Assembly (NCBI RefSeq): GCF_004000845.1
Contig: NZ_BIMA01000044.1
Location: 1 to 54,929, forward strand
Direction of reading: 5' to 3'
Length of the DNA: 54,929 nt
From: Paenibacillus koleovorans NBRC 103111
Lineage (GTDB): Bacteria > Bacillota > Bacilli > Paenibacillales > NBRC-103111
In this document: positions 1-8,968 of the stretch, in pieces
How the letters are laid out: each line of letters begins with the position of its first letter
How positions within the stretch are numbered: position 1 is the stretch's first letter
Translations under genes and position numbers: made by a program
The notes under the pieces: generated by a model
What the model saw: only the letters and a program-made list of their open reading frames with translations
What the model was told of the DNA's origin: nothing
The model's database searches: none

Positions 1-56
1 GGGGGGCAGGGGCAGGGGCGGGCAGAGCAGGGGGCAGGGCAGGGAGTGTGGGGGAC
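1..56. repeat. G-rich low-complexity tract
   Basis: The first ~56 bases are irregular runs of G (three to six) separated by CA, C or AG, unlike anything else in the window. There are well over four G-runs, so a G-quadruplex on this strand is possible in principle. From 57 to 181 no gene, promoter or other structure is evident. The tract is cut by the window edge, so its full extent is unknown. Confidence 0.6.
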
Positions 57-181
57 TTGGCAGAAAAGCATGGTTACTGGCTGGGTACACCGTAACCGAA
101 TCCAACCGAGGCACAAGTTTTCAGCGATCTGAACCCAGCTGGCCGCCCTCCCCTCGCACAAACTGGGCTCAACGACCAAGG

Positions 182-216
182 ACCATCAGGGTGATCTTCC
201 CTGATGGTTTTTCTTT
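182..216 (+). terminator. Rho-independent terminator
   Basis: A perfect 10-bp stem (ACCATCAGGG at 182-191, CCCTGATGGT at 199-208) closes a 7-nt loop and runs into TTTTTCTTT. It presumably ends a gene left of the window. Its stem closely resembles the terminator at 5150-5182. Confidence 0.85.
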
Positions 217-331
217 CATGGCGCAGAACGCCAAGAATGGCCCGTCTAACATCTACACTGTCCCCTTACGAAGCCTTTTTCGAGCACGTACTATAAAAAA
301 GAAAGTCTTCCATTGGAAAGGAGGAACATCC

Positions 332-1072
332 ATGTTAACCATGAGCCATACTTGGCGGGACTTCGAGCAAACACGGCCGCAGATCGCCGTACTGCCCGTC
401 GGCGCCGTCGAACAGCATGGGAGCCATCTGCCGGTAGGCACAGACTGCTTCATCGCGGCCGAATTCGCCGAACGGTTGGCCCTGCACCTGGACGCCTATT
501 TGCTGCCGACTTTGGCTATCACCTGCTCGATTGAGCATCGCAAAGCATTGGGGACCGTCTACCTCAGGGCAGACACCTTGGCGCTGGTCATCCGCGATAT
601 TGCCGACTCGCTCTGCGAATCGGGTTTCAAGCAGCTGTTGATCGTCAACGGTCACGGAGGCAATTACATTCTCAAGCCGGCGATCCGTGAGTTCAACCGG
701 GATTACGAGGATCGGCAGGCGGAGATGGAGGTTGTGCTGTTGGCGGGGGCGATTGTGGGGGCTAATGCCGGCGGGCCGAATCAGCATCCCGCCTCGAGCG
801 ATGTGCATGCCGGCGAGAAGGAAACGTCGCTGATGCTGCACCTGCATCCGGAGCTTGTCCGCGAATCGGTGCCGGGCGGCAGCGTGCTGCCCGAGGTGGA
901 CCAGAGCATGCTGGATTATTTGGACATGACCGAGACCTGCGCGGATGGCTACTGGGGGTATCCCGAATCCGCATCGCCGGAGAAAGGACGGCTATTCGCC
1001 GAGCATTTCGTTGCGTGCGCCTTGGACTATCTGGATAAGCTGAAGCGGCTGAAGGCGAAGCTTCGGAATTAA
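332..1072 (+). CDS. Creatininase-family amidohydrolase
   Basis: A 246-residue protein of the creatininase/creatinine amidohydrolase family, metal-dependent hydrolases of cyclic or linear amides. The metal-binding signature is visible near the N terminus: E27, H29 and D38 in a VEQHGSHLPVGTD context, then VNGHGGN at 105-111 and a later H-A-G-E segment. Length fits the family (about 240-260). The ATG at 332 is chosen because AAAGGAGG lies at 317-324; longer in-frame forms would run through the terminator hairpin at 182-216. True substrates in this family vary widely (creatinine, formamidopyrimidines, mycofactocin precursor), so the substrate here is unknown. The 206-nt gap to the peptidase suggests separate transcription or a loose operon. 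Confidence 0.88.
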   Translation: MLTMSHTWRDFEQTRPQIAVLPVGAVEQHGSHLPVGTDCFIAAEFAERLALHLDAYLLPTLAITCSIEHRKALGTVYLRADTLALVIRDIADSLCESGFKQLLIVNGHGGNYILKPAIREFNRDYEDRQAEMEVVLLAGAIVGANAGGPNQHPASSDVHAGEKETSLMLHLHPELVRESVPGGSVLPEVDQSMLDYLDMTETCADGYWGYPESASPEKGRLFAEHFVACALDYLDKLKRLKAKLRN

Positions 1073-1278
1073 GGGGATCGGGACCTCGCTGCCTGCCCTT
1101 CCCCACGCACACTGTACACCTACGCTAGAGCCGTCGCCCGTCTCTGAACGCTCGTGGGGGAGCCTGTGTTTTGCCCAATCATCCATTGGCCAGGTGGGGA
1201 CCGTTTGACGACGGCTTATGCGGCAATTGAGTATTGGTGCAAATAGCGAATGGGATTCGGGAACAAGGAGGGACGAAG

Positions 1279-3114
1279 GTGCGGATGACGAGGGAGTCGG
1301 CTCCAGAGGAGCTGACGTGGAACCTGCAGGACTTGTATGCGGATCAAACGGCTTGGGAAGCGGCACGGGTCGAAATCGAGGGATTGCTGCCCGCACTGGA
1401 AGCCTTTCGCGGGAAGTTAGCAATGGAGTCGCGTACGCTTGCCGAATGTCTCCAGGCCCAGGAAACGCTGCAAGTCAAGCTGGTTCGGGTATCCACGTAC
1501 GCCAGGCTTCAGCTGGCGCAGGACGGGACCGATTCGGAATTCCAAGCGAATTCCGCGCGAATGGGGGATTTGATCTCCCGCGTTAATTCCGCGCTGGCTT
1601 TTATTCGCTCGGAGCTGCTGAGTTTGCCGGACGGCTTGCTGGAGCGCTTTCTGGAGGAGGAGCCGGAGCTCGGCGTGTTTCGTAGAAGCTTGCTGAACCT
1701 GCTTCGAACGAAGCCGCACGCGTTATCCCCGGATACCGAAGCGGCGCTGGCAGCGCTCGGCGACGTTCTCGGCTCGCCGTATACGGTCTACCAGAGGAGC
1801 AAGCTGTCGGATATGACTTTCGCCTCGGTTAAGGACGGCACCGGAGCGGATAAGCCCGTATCGTTCGCCTTATTCGAGGCGGACTATGAGCAGTCTCCGG
1901 ACCCCGTGCTTCGCCGGGCATCCTTTGAATCGTTTACGAACACGCTAACGACTTACCGTCATACGATTGCGGCTGCTTACGCAACGGAAGTGAAGAAGCA
2001 GATCGTATTGTCCCGACTGCGGGGGTATCCCTCGGTCACTCGTATGCTGCTGGAGCCGCAGGAGGTCGAGCAGGAGATTTACGAGAACGTCATTCATACG
2101 ATTCGAATCGAGCTTGCTCCGGCGATGCGGCGATTTGTCAAGCTGAAGGAACGCGTCCTCGGGCTGGACCGAATCCGGTTTTGCGATTTGAAGGCTCCGC
2201 TTGATCCCGACTTCAGTCCCTCCGTCACCATAGAGGAAGCCGGCCGCTTGCTGAAGGAAGCCTTGGCTGTAATGGGCACGGAATATTCGGCCATCATCCA
2301 TGCGGCGCTTACGGAGCGGTGGGTCGATTATGCGGACAATATCGGCAAATCGACAGGGGCGTTCTGTTCTAGCCCTTACGGCGCGCATGCCTACATTATG
2401 CTGACTTGGGCGAACACGATGCGAAGCGCCTTCTTCCTTGCGCATGAGCTGGGGCACGCGGGGCATCTGATGCTGGCGGCTCGGACGCAGCGCTACGTCA
2501 ATTTCTTGCCTTCGATGTTTTTCATCGAGGCCCCGTCGACCTTAAACGAGCTGCTGCTGGCGCGCCACATCGTCAGGCAATCCGAGGAGCCGCGTCTGAA
2601 GCGCTGGGTGCTGCTTGAGCTGATGAATACATACTCCCACAACTTCGTGACCCACCTGCTGGAGGCGGATATGCAGCGCCGGGCATACGAGGCGGCCGAG
2701 CTCGGCACGCCGCTGACGGCGGCCAAGCTGACCGCCTTGAAGGAAGCGGTGCTGCGGGAGTTCTGGGGCGACGCCGTGGAGCTGGACACAGGCGCGGGAT
2801 TGACCTGGATGCGGCAGCCCCATTACTACATGGGGCTGTACCCGTATACGTACGCAGCAGGCCTGACGATGTCCACGCAGGTTGCGGCGATGATTGAAGC
2901 GGAAGGCCAGCCGGCCGTGGACCGCTGGCTGCGCGTCCTCCAGGCGGGCGGCACGCTCGCCCCGCTGCAGCTGGCGAAGCTGGCCGGCGTCGACATGAGC
3001 AGCCCTGCGCCGATCCGGGCCGCGGTCCAGTATGTAAGCTCCATTGTGGAGGAGCTGGAGCGGATGTTTACAATGGTGACAGAAGTGAGAGAAAACATGG
3101 AGACGGAGGAATAA
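1279..3114 (+). CDS. pepF: Oligoendopeptidase F-like M3 metallopeptidase
   Basis: A 611-residue cytosolic zinc peptidase of family M3B that degrades short peptides. The zinc site HELGH is at about residues 389-393, with a downstream glutamate-containing segment (FIEAPSTLNE), and the substrate-binding stretch with H-Y-Y-M-G-L-Y-P-Y-T-Y lies near the C terminus, all typical of PepF. Length matches the family (about 600). GTG at 1279 is preferred because AAGGAGGG ends 6 nt upstream; ATG 1285 is an alternative, and the in-frame TTG at 1234 has no ribosome binding site. Only 6 nt separate it from the next gene, so translation is probably coupled. Confidence 0.92.
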   Translation: MRMTRESAPEELTWNLQDLYADQTAWEAARVEIEGLLPALEAFRGKLAMESRTLAECLQAQETLQVKLVRVSTYARLQLAQDGTDSEFQANSARMGDLISRVNSALAFIRSELLSLPDGLLERFLEEEPELGVFRRSLLNLLRTKPHALSPDTEAALAALGDVLGSPYTVYQRSKLSDMTFASVKDGTGADKPVSFALFEADYEQSPDPVLRRASFESFTNTLTTYRHTIAAAYATEVKKQIVLSRLRGYPSVTRMLLEPQEVEQEIYENVIHTIRIELAPAMRRFVKLKERVLGLDRIRFCDLKAPLDPDFSPSVTIEEAGRLLKEALAVMGTEYSAIIHAALTERWVDYADNIGKSTGAFCSSPYGAHAYIMLTWANTMRSAFFLAHELGHAGHLMLAARTQRYVNFLPSMFFIEAPSTLNELLLARHIVRQSEEPRLKRWVLLELMNTYSHNFVTHLLEADMQRRAYEAAELGTPLTAAKLTALKEAVLREFWGDAVELDTGAGLTWMRQPHYYMGLYPYTYAAGLTMSTQVAAMIEAEGQPAVDRWLRVLQAGGTLAPLQLAKLAGVDMSSPAPIRAAVQYVSSIVEELERMFTMVTEVRENMETEE

Positions 3115-3120
3115 CACACA

Positions 3121-4008
3121 ATGAACGTACCCCCGAATGTTGACATCAGCATTTGCTCGTTCAGCTTTCACCGCCTGCTCGCGGCAGGCAAACAGGATAT
3201 ATTCCAATATATCCACGATTGCAAGTCGCTCGGCTGCACGCAGCTGGACCCGTGGAACGCGCACCTCTCTCAGCTGGAGAGCGGAAGCGAGGTGCTCCAT
3301 GCGGGCAAAAACCCGGGCGAGTCTCATCACCTGACGGCTGCGGACGACGTCTATCTCGAGCGCGTCAAAGCCGAGGCGGACAAAGTCGGCCTGCCTTTCG
3401 GCTGCATCGCGGTCGACGGCGCGCACATCTATGAGGAGCAGGAGGATGCCCGCCGCACGAACCGCGAGAAAGCGTACCGCTGGATCGGTGTGGCCGCGAA
3501 GCTCGGCGCCAAGCAGATCCGCATCGATGCGGGCGGCCCGGCGGTGCTGACGGATGAGGTGCTCGCCGTCATCGCCGATGGCTACCGCGATCTAGTTGCC
3601 CGTGCGGAGGCCGTAGGCGTAGAAGTGCTGATGGAGAACCACTGGGGCCCTAGCCGCAATCCCGATCAGGTTGTCCGGATTATGGAAGCGGTACCGAGGC
3701 TTGGACTTCTTTTCGACTCGTACAACTGGGAGCCGGGCAAACAGGCGGAAGGCTGGATGAAATGCGCCAAGTACGCGAGACTCAGCCACATCAAGACCTT
3801 CGTCTTCAACGACGAAGGCGAAGAGCTGACCCAGAACATCGCCTCCTTCTGCCGGTTGCTGTTGAAGATTAACTACACCGGCAGCTGGGGTGTGGAAAGC
3901 GTCCCGCGCGACGGTGACGAGTTTGCGGCGGCACGCCGGACGGTCGAGCTGATCACGCGCTCAATCCGCTCCGCTGCTCCAAGCCGTGTAGGGGGTGGAA
4001 TCCAATGA
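3121..4008 (+). CDS. Sugar phosphate isomerase/epimerase-like TIM-barrel protein
   Basis: A 295-residue protein of the xylose-isomerase-like TIM barrel (AP endonuclease 2) superfamily. Candidate metal ligands appear in the usual order at strand ends: E in VLMENHWGP, D in LLFDSYNWEPG, H in LSHIKTF and E in WGVESVPRDGDE. Members isomerise, epimerise or dehydrate sugars and inositols and are often paired with Gfo/Idh/MocA oxidoreductases. Here the stop overlaps the start of exactly such a gene by 4 nt (ATGA), which supports a joint role in inositol or sugar-derivative metabolism. The substrate cannot be read from sequence. Confidence 0.85.
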   Translation: MNVPPNVDISICSFSFHRLLAAGKQDIFQYIHDCKSLGCTQLDPWNAHLSQLESGSEVLHAGKNPGESHHLTAADDVYLERVKAEADKVGLPFGCIAVDGAHIYEEQEDARRTNREKAYRWIGVAAKLGAKQIRIDAGGPAVLTDEVLAVIADGYRDLVARAEAVGVEVLMENHWGPSRNPDQVVRIMEAVPRLGLLFDSYNWEPGKQAEGWMKCAKYARLSHIKTFVFNDEGEELTQNIASFCRLLLKINYTGSWGVESVPRDGDEFAAARRTVELITRSIRSAAPSRVGGGIQ

Positions 4009-5099
4009 CCCGATTGAGAGTAGGCATCATCGGCTGCGGCGGCATTGCAACGATCAAGCACTTGCCAAGCCTGGCCAAGCAGCCCCAAGTGGATATCGTC
4101 GCTTTCTGCGATCAGTCCCAGCGGAGCGCAGAGACGGCAGCTGAGAAATTCGGCGCCGCCGGCCGCCAAGTGTATACCGATTATCGCGAGCTCCTGAAGG
4201 ATGAGTCCATCGATGTCATCCATGTGTGTACGCCGAACGATTCGCATGCCGAAATTTCCATCGCCGCGCTGGAAGCCGGCAAGCATGTCATGTGCGAGAA
4301 GCCTATGGCCAAGACGGCCGCCGACGCGAGACGCATGCTGGAGACGTCCAAACGTACAGGCAAAAAGCTGACGATCGGCTACAACGTTCGTTTCCGCGCG
4401 GATAGCCAGCAGCTATATAAGCTGTGCCGCAACGGCGACCTCGGCGAGATCTATTACGCCAAGGCGCATGCGATCCGAAGACGGGCCGTACCGACATGGG
4501 GCGTCTTCCTAGATGAGGAGAAGCAGGGTGGCGGACCGCTCGTCGACATCGGTACCCATGCGCTCGATCTAACGCTGTGGGTGATGGACAACTACAAACC
4601 AAAGGTTGTGCTAGGTACCTCCTACCACAAGCTGTCGCAGCGCGAGAACGCCGCCAACGCCTTCGGTTCTTGGGATCCTAAGAAGTTTACGGTAGAGGAT
4701 TCGGCGTTCGGCATGGTCGTCATGGAGAACGGAGCCACGATCATCCTGGAATCCAGTTGGGCGCTCAATACGCTCGACGTGATCGACGGACGATGCACGC
4801 TGCACGGCACGGAAGGCGGTGCCGACATGCGCGACGGACTCCGGGTGAACGGCGAACATCTGGGACGGCTATACGAGACGAAGATCGATTTGAACGCCGA
4901 CTCCGTGCCGTTAGCGTTTGGAGATACGGCGGAAAAGGCGACCGATAAAGAAATGCGCCTCTGGGTAGATGCCATCTTGAATGAAAAAGATCCGGTTGTA
5001 CGGCCGGAGCAAGCGCTAGTCGTTTCCGAAATTTTGGAGGCGATCTATGAATCTTCGCGTACGGGGAAAGCCGTATATTTCGATAACACCACCTCGTAA
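4005..5099 (+). CDS. Gfo/Idh/MocA family oxidoreductase
   Basis: A 364-residue NAD(P)-dependent dehydrogenase. An N-terminal Rossmann fold begins GIIGCGGIA, the signature CEKPMAKT follows near residue 96, and the C-terminal alpha/beta domain contains D-I-G-T-H-A-L-D-L, where the aspartate and histidine are the usual catalytic pair. The family oxidises inositols, sugars and amino sugars. It overlaps the TIM-barrel isomerase by 4 nt and is followed by a terminator, so it closes the first operon. A second, more distant family member lies at 39788-40807. Confidence 0.9.
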   Translation: MTRLRVGIIGCGGIATIKHLPSLAKQPQVDIVAFCDQSQRSAETAAEKFGAAGRQVYTDYRELLKDESIDVIHVCTPNDSHAEISIAALEAGKHVMCEKPMAKTAADARRMLETSKRTGKKLTIGYNVRFRADSQQLYKLCRNGDLGEIYYAKAHAIRRRAVPTWGVFLDEEKQGGGPLVDIGTHALDLTLWVMDNYKPKVVLGTSYHKLSQRENAANAFGSWDPKKFTVEDSAFGMVVMENGATIILESSWALNTLDVIDGRCTLHGTEGGADMRDGLRVNGEHLGRLYETKIDLNADSVPLAFGDTAEKATDKEMRLWVDAILNEKDPVVRPEQALVVSEILEAIYESSRTGKAVYFDNTTS

Positions 5100-5149
5100 A
5101 CAACCTATATAGCCGCTGCATTTCGACTTACTGAATGACACGACCCAAG

Positions 5150-5182
5150 ACCATCAAGGGTTATTCCCTGGTGGTTTTTCTT
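5150..5182 (+). terminator. Rho-independent terminator
   Basis: ACCATCA(A)GGG at 5150-5160 pairs with CCCTGGTGGT at 5166-5175, with one bulged A and one G-U pair, then TTTTTCTTTT. It ends the 332-5099 gene group. The sequence is close to that of the terminator at 182-216. Confidence 0.85.
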
Positions 5183-5292
5183 TTATTCATAAAGCCGATT
5201 AATTCTATCCCAGCAAACATCAACTTTGCTAGATACAAGCCGATAGGAGCGGCCCTGTATACTGGAACAAAGACGAGTGGAGGAGATCAGAC

Positions 5293-6255
5293 TTGAAAAA
5301 ACAAACCGTCTTAGAGGCCGGAGCGGCCTTAAAATCGGCATCGACAGGCGCTCGCTTTTGGAAGCGCTTGAAACGTCAGCACATTCTATTATGGATGTCG
5401 GTACCGCTCATCCTGCACTTGATTTTGTTCCAATTCGTGCCGCTGTGGGGCTGGCTGATGGCCTTCAAGGACTATCGCGTCGGACAGAGCCTGCTCGCCG
5501 CCGATTGGGTCGGCTTCAAGCATTTCGAGACGTTGTTCAGCAACAGCGACTTTCGCAATGCGCTGCGCAACAATCTCGCGATGAACGTCATGTCGCTGAC
5601 ATTAGGCACCGTGTGCGCCGTCGGACTGGCCGTAGTGCTTAGCGAGCTGAGGAGCAAGGTATTCGTCCGCACAGTCCAGACACTAACGTATTTGCCTCAT
5701 TTCGTCTCGATGGTCGTCATCGCCACCATCGCCGTGATGCTGCTGTCGCCGGACAAGGGGTTGATCAACGTGATGCTGGTGAAGCTGGGCATCATCGACA
5801 AGGAAATCTTTTTCTTCAGCAAAGGCAAATGGTTCTGGGTCATTCACACGCTGATCGTCACATGGAAAGGCTTCGGCTGGAGCGCGATCATCTATCTGGC
5901 CGCAATCGCCGGCATCGATCCGAGCTTGTACGATGCAGCCAAGGTCGACGGTGCCGGCCGGTGGGCGAGAATCAAGTACATCATCTTGCCTTCGATCGTA
6001 CCCACCATTATTTTGCTGACGATTTTGGCTATCGGCAATTTGGTGACAGGCGGCTTTGAATCCCAGTTTTTGTTAGGCAACGCGCTCGTGCAGGAGTATT
6101 CGGAGGTCCTATCCATCCTGGCGCTGCGTCTGGGGATCAATCAGGGGAATTTCTCGTTCGGGACAGCCGTTGGCGTATTCAACTCGGTGGTAAGCGTATC
6201 CATGCTGCTCGTCGTGAATGCCATCGCCCGCCGCTACAAGAGCAACATTTTCTAA
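5293..6255 (+). CDS. Sugar ABC transporter permease, LplB type
   Basis: A 320-residue inner-membrane permease with about six hydrophobic segments and the cytoplasmic EAA-type loop (YDAAKVDGAGRW) that docks the ATPase. It belongs to the LplB/binding-protein-dependent transport family typical of Paenibacillus oligosaccharide importers. TTG at 5293 is the start, preceded by GGAGGAG. It leads an operon of permease, permease and lipoprotein. No ATPase is encoded nearby, so a shared MsmX/UgpC-type ATPase elsewhere presumably energises it. A paralogous system lies at 41898-45312. Confidence 0.92.
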   Translation: MKKQTVLEAGAALKSASTGARFWKRLKRQHILLWMSVPLILHLILFQFVPLWGWLMAFKDYRVGQSLLAADWVGFKHFETLFSNSDFRNALRNNLAMNVMSLTLGTVCAVGLAVVLSELRSKVFVRTVQTLTYLPHFVSMVVIATIAVMLLSPDKGLINVMLVKLGIIDKEIFFFSKGKWFWVIHTLIVTWKGFGWSAIIYLAAIAGIDPSLYDAAKVDGAGRWARIKYIILPSIVPTIILLTILAIGNLVTGGFESQFLLGNALVQEYSEVLSILALRLGINQGNFSFGTAVGVFNSVVSVSMLLVVNAIARRYKSNIF

Positions 6256-6279
6256 GTTCAAGAAGAGGGGGTGCACAAC

Positions 6280-7161
6280 TTGGTTCATAGGAGAAGCATA
6301 GGCGAGACCATTACAGATGCCGGGTTGTATGTTGCTCTTGTAATCGTCTCGTTCACGACGGTCTATCCGTTTATTTACTTGCTCGTGCTGTCGCTCAATG
6401 AAACGAATGATGCCGTTCGAGGCGGGCTTTACTTTTTCCCGCGGGTGTTTACGCTTGAGAACTACGCTTATGTATTCGAGAATCCGTCCTTACTGCGCGC
6501 GTCCTACAACTCGGTGCTGAGAACCGTGCTGCAGACCGTGATCTCGGTCTTCCTGTCGGGGATGCTGGCTTATACGCTGAGCCGCAGAGACTTCATCTTC
6601 CGTCCCCATTTCAGCTTCCTGCTCGTGCTGACCATGTATGTGAGCGGCGGGCTGATCCCGACTTACCTGCTGATCAAAAGCTTAGGCTTGATCAATTCCT
6701 TCTGGGTGTACATCATTCCTTCCCTTGTCGGAGCGTTTAACGTATTCGTCATGCGGACGTTTTTCGAGCAACTGCCCGATGGTCTCGTGGAGTCCGCTTA
6801 TATCGACGGCGCCAACGATTTCCGCATCTATACGCGCATTATCCTGCCCATCAGCTTGCCGGTGGTGGCGACCATCGCCTTGTTCATTTCCGTGAGCGAG
6901 TGGAACGCCTGGTTTGACAACTACTTGTACAACAGTCGAAATCCCGACCTGAACGTCCTTCAGTACGAGCTGCAGAAAATGATCCAAGTGGCGGAGCAGC
7001 AGGTCAACCAAGAGACTGGGGAGGAAACCCAGCGGATTATTTCGCCTGCGACCATCAAGGCTACGCTCACGATTATCGTTACCGTACCGATCCTGCTCGT
7101 CTACCCGTTCCTGCAGAGATACTTCGTGCAAGGCATGACGCTAGGCGCCATGAAGGATTGA
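6280..7161 (+). CDS. Sugar ABC transporter permease, YtcP type
   Basis: A carbohydrate ABC permease of about 293 residues, partner of the preceding gene. It has six predicted membrane spans and the EAA-type loop ESAYIDGANDFRIYTRI. TTG at 6280 is chosen because the AGAGGGGG purine tract at 6264-6271 is about 8 nt upstream; GTG at 6271 lies inside that tract and is less likely. The 74-nt gap to the binding protein holds a weak hairpin, which may allow higher expression of the lipoprotein. Confidence 0.9.
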   Translation: MVHRRSIGETITDAGLYVALVIVSFTTVYPFIYLLVLSLNETNDAVRGGLYFFPRVFTLENYAYVFENPSLLRASYNSVLRTVLQTVISVFLSGMLAYTLSRRDFIFRPHFSFLLVLTMYVSGGLIPTYLLIKSLGLINSFWVYIIPSLVGAFNVFVMRTFFEQLPDGLVESAYIDGANDFRIYTRIILPISLPVVATIALFISVSEWNAWFDNYLYNSRNPDLNVLQYELQKMIQVAEQQVNQETGEETQRIISPATIKATLTIIVTVPILLVYPFLQRYFVQGMTLGAMKD

Positions 7162-7235
7162 TTTCCCATCGCTTGGCGGCATTGTGGCGTCAGGCGATTT
7201 GAAATAATATAAAGCTAACAGGAGGTCACGAATCA

Positions 7236-8912
7236 ATGATTAACAAAAAATTCAAGCTTAAAGCGGTAGGTGCTTTAGCCATGACCGGCATCTTCGCGCT
7301 GACGGCTTGCAGCAGCGGAGGCACATCCAGCTCGTCCAGCTCGCCTTCGCCATCCGGCTCGTCCAGCCCGACTGCATCCGCCACCCCCGTCAAAACGCCG
7401 ATTACATTCACCATGAACACGACGGTCCCTACGATGAATTGGGATAACGACATTGCCAAAGAAATCACCAAGCGGACCGGCGGGACGATCAAGTGGGACG
7501 TGCTGACCGGCGACGAGAGACAGAAGATGAACGTATGGCTGGCGGCAGGCGATTATCCCGACGTCGTCACCATGTGGGACGATACGTACAAAGCCTACGC
7601 AGACGCCAAGGCGCTCGTGGATTTGACGGATCTCATTCCCAAACATGCGCCGAATATTATGAAAGCGTTCAACAACGATCTCAGCTCGCTTAAGCAGCCG
7701 GACGGAAAAATATGGGCGCTGCGCGGGCCGACGACGACTAAAGTCGAGAATCTTGCGGATAAGGGCTGGGTGCATATCCAGGCGGCCGTGCTTAAGGAAT
7801 TCAACTATCCGCAAATCAAAACGCTTGAGGATGTGCACAAGCTCGTCAGCGATTATATCAAGAAATACCCGGAGATCGGCGGAGGCAAAACGATCGGCTT
7901 CTCCAACTATGGCGCTACGAATCAACTCTATAACATCTTCGACACTGCGGCACGTCTATATGCGGGTATGCCTGCGACGGCGCACGTGTATATCCCTGAC
8001 AACGAAAAACCGGTTCTACGTGCCTTCGGTCCGGGCTATACGGATGTGTTCAAGTTCTTCAACCAGATGAACGTGGCCGGCTTGTTCGATCAGGAATCGC
8101 TTGTACAGACGCCAGAGCAGTTTACCGCCAAATGTGCGCAGGGACGGGTGCTCGTCGTATTTGCCGGCGGAGGGTGCACGACCAATTTGGTCAATGCGAA
8201 GATGGAGGACCGTTCGTATATTTCCTTCGACATCGTCGCGCCGGGCCGCACCAAAGTGGTCCCCACCCCTTCGGCTGCTACACTGCGCGGTGCCGATCAG
8301 TGGTTAGGCATTACGAAAAATGCCAAAGACCCCGTTCGAATCTTGCAATTCTACGACGAAATGTACAAACTGGAAAATCAAATTCTCGTCGGCTGGGGCA
8401 TCGAAGGCAAATATTACACGATTGAAAACGGCAAGCGGGTTGTTACCGATTACGTCGTGACGGAAATACAGAAGGGCGGAGACGCATGGGACCGTCTGGG
8501 CTTCTCCTACCCGCGTCCGTTGATGCAGATGATGCAGTCAGGAGCCTATTTGTCGGACGGCGATTTCGCCAAATACAGCTTTTCGGTCAGCTGGAATCAG
8601 AAGACAATGAACGCTACGGTTCGCGACACGCTAGCGAAGTACAACGCCAAAACATTCGTGGATATGATGGTCAAACCGGTCCAGAAAGACCTGCCGTTCT
8701 CGACGACCTACTACAATGACGACATGAAGAAATTCACAACCGATGCCATCGCGGAATGGAGCAAAGTCGTACCGAAGATGATCCTGGAGAGCGAATCCAA
8801 GATGGAAGCGAACTGGGCCGCTTTGGAGAAGACGCTGAAGGACAAAGGGATGGATAAATTCAATGCCGATGCCGAGGCAGCCTACAAGAAGCAAAAAGCG
8901 GAAGTGAAATAA
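7236..8912 (+). CDS. Extracellular sugar-binding lipoprotein
   Basis: A 558-residue family-1 solute-binding protein anchored outside the membrane. The N terminus has KK, a hydrophobic core and a lipobox ending LTAC with the lipidated cysteine at residue 25, then a Ser/Pro/Thr-rich linker. AGGAGGT at 7220-7226 fixes the start. It is the receptor for the two preceding permeases. LplA/YtcQ-type proteins are long (about 500-560), as here, and usually bind oligosaccharides. The ligand is unknown. No YesM/YesN two-component pair, a frequent companion of such systems, is adjacent. Confidence 0.92.
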   Translation: MINKKFKLKAVGALAMTGIFALTACSSGGTSSSSSSPSPSGSSSPTASATPVKTPITFTMNTTVPTMNWDNDIAKEITKRTGGTIKWDVLTGDERQKMNVWLAAGDYPDVVTMWDDTYKAYADAKALVDLTDLIPKHAPNIMKAFNNDLSSLKQPDGKIWALRGPTTTKVENLADKGWVHIQAAVLKEFNYPQIKTLEDVHKLVSDYIKKYPEIGGGKTIGFSNYGATNQLYNIFDTAARLYAGMPATAHVYIPDNEKPVLRAFGPGYTDVFKFFNQMNVAGLFDQESLVQTPEQFTAKCAQGRVLVVFAGGGCTTNLVNAKMEDRSYISFDIVAPGRTKVVPTPSAATLRGADQWLGITKNAKDPVRILQFYDEMYKLENQILVGWGIEGKYYTIENGKRVVTDYVVTEIQKGGDAWDRLGFSYPRPLMQMMQSGAYLSDGDFAKYSFSVSWNQKTMNATVRDTLAKYNAKTFVDMMVKPVQKDLPFSTTYYNDDMKKFTTDAIAEWSKVVPKMILESESKMEANWAALEKTLKDKGMDKFNADAEAAYKKQKAEVK

Positions 8913-8920
8913 AGAAGAAA

Positions 8921-8965
8921 ACGCCAGCGTCTGCCTAGGAATAGGCGACGCTGGCGTTTGTTTTG
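8921..8965. terminator. Bidirectional terminator between convergent genes
   Basis: ACGCCAGCGTC at 8921-8931 pairs with GACGCTGGCGT at 8947-8957, and GCCT/AGGC extends the stem across one bulged T to a 6-nt loop. A-rich sequence lies on the left and T-rich on the right, so it can stop both the importer operon and the convergent beta-helix gene. Confidence 0.85.
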
Positions 8966-8968
8966 TTG

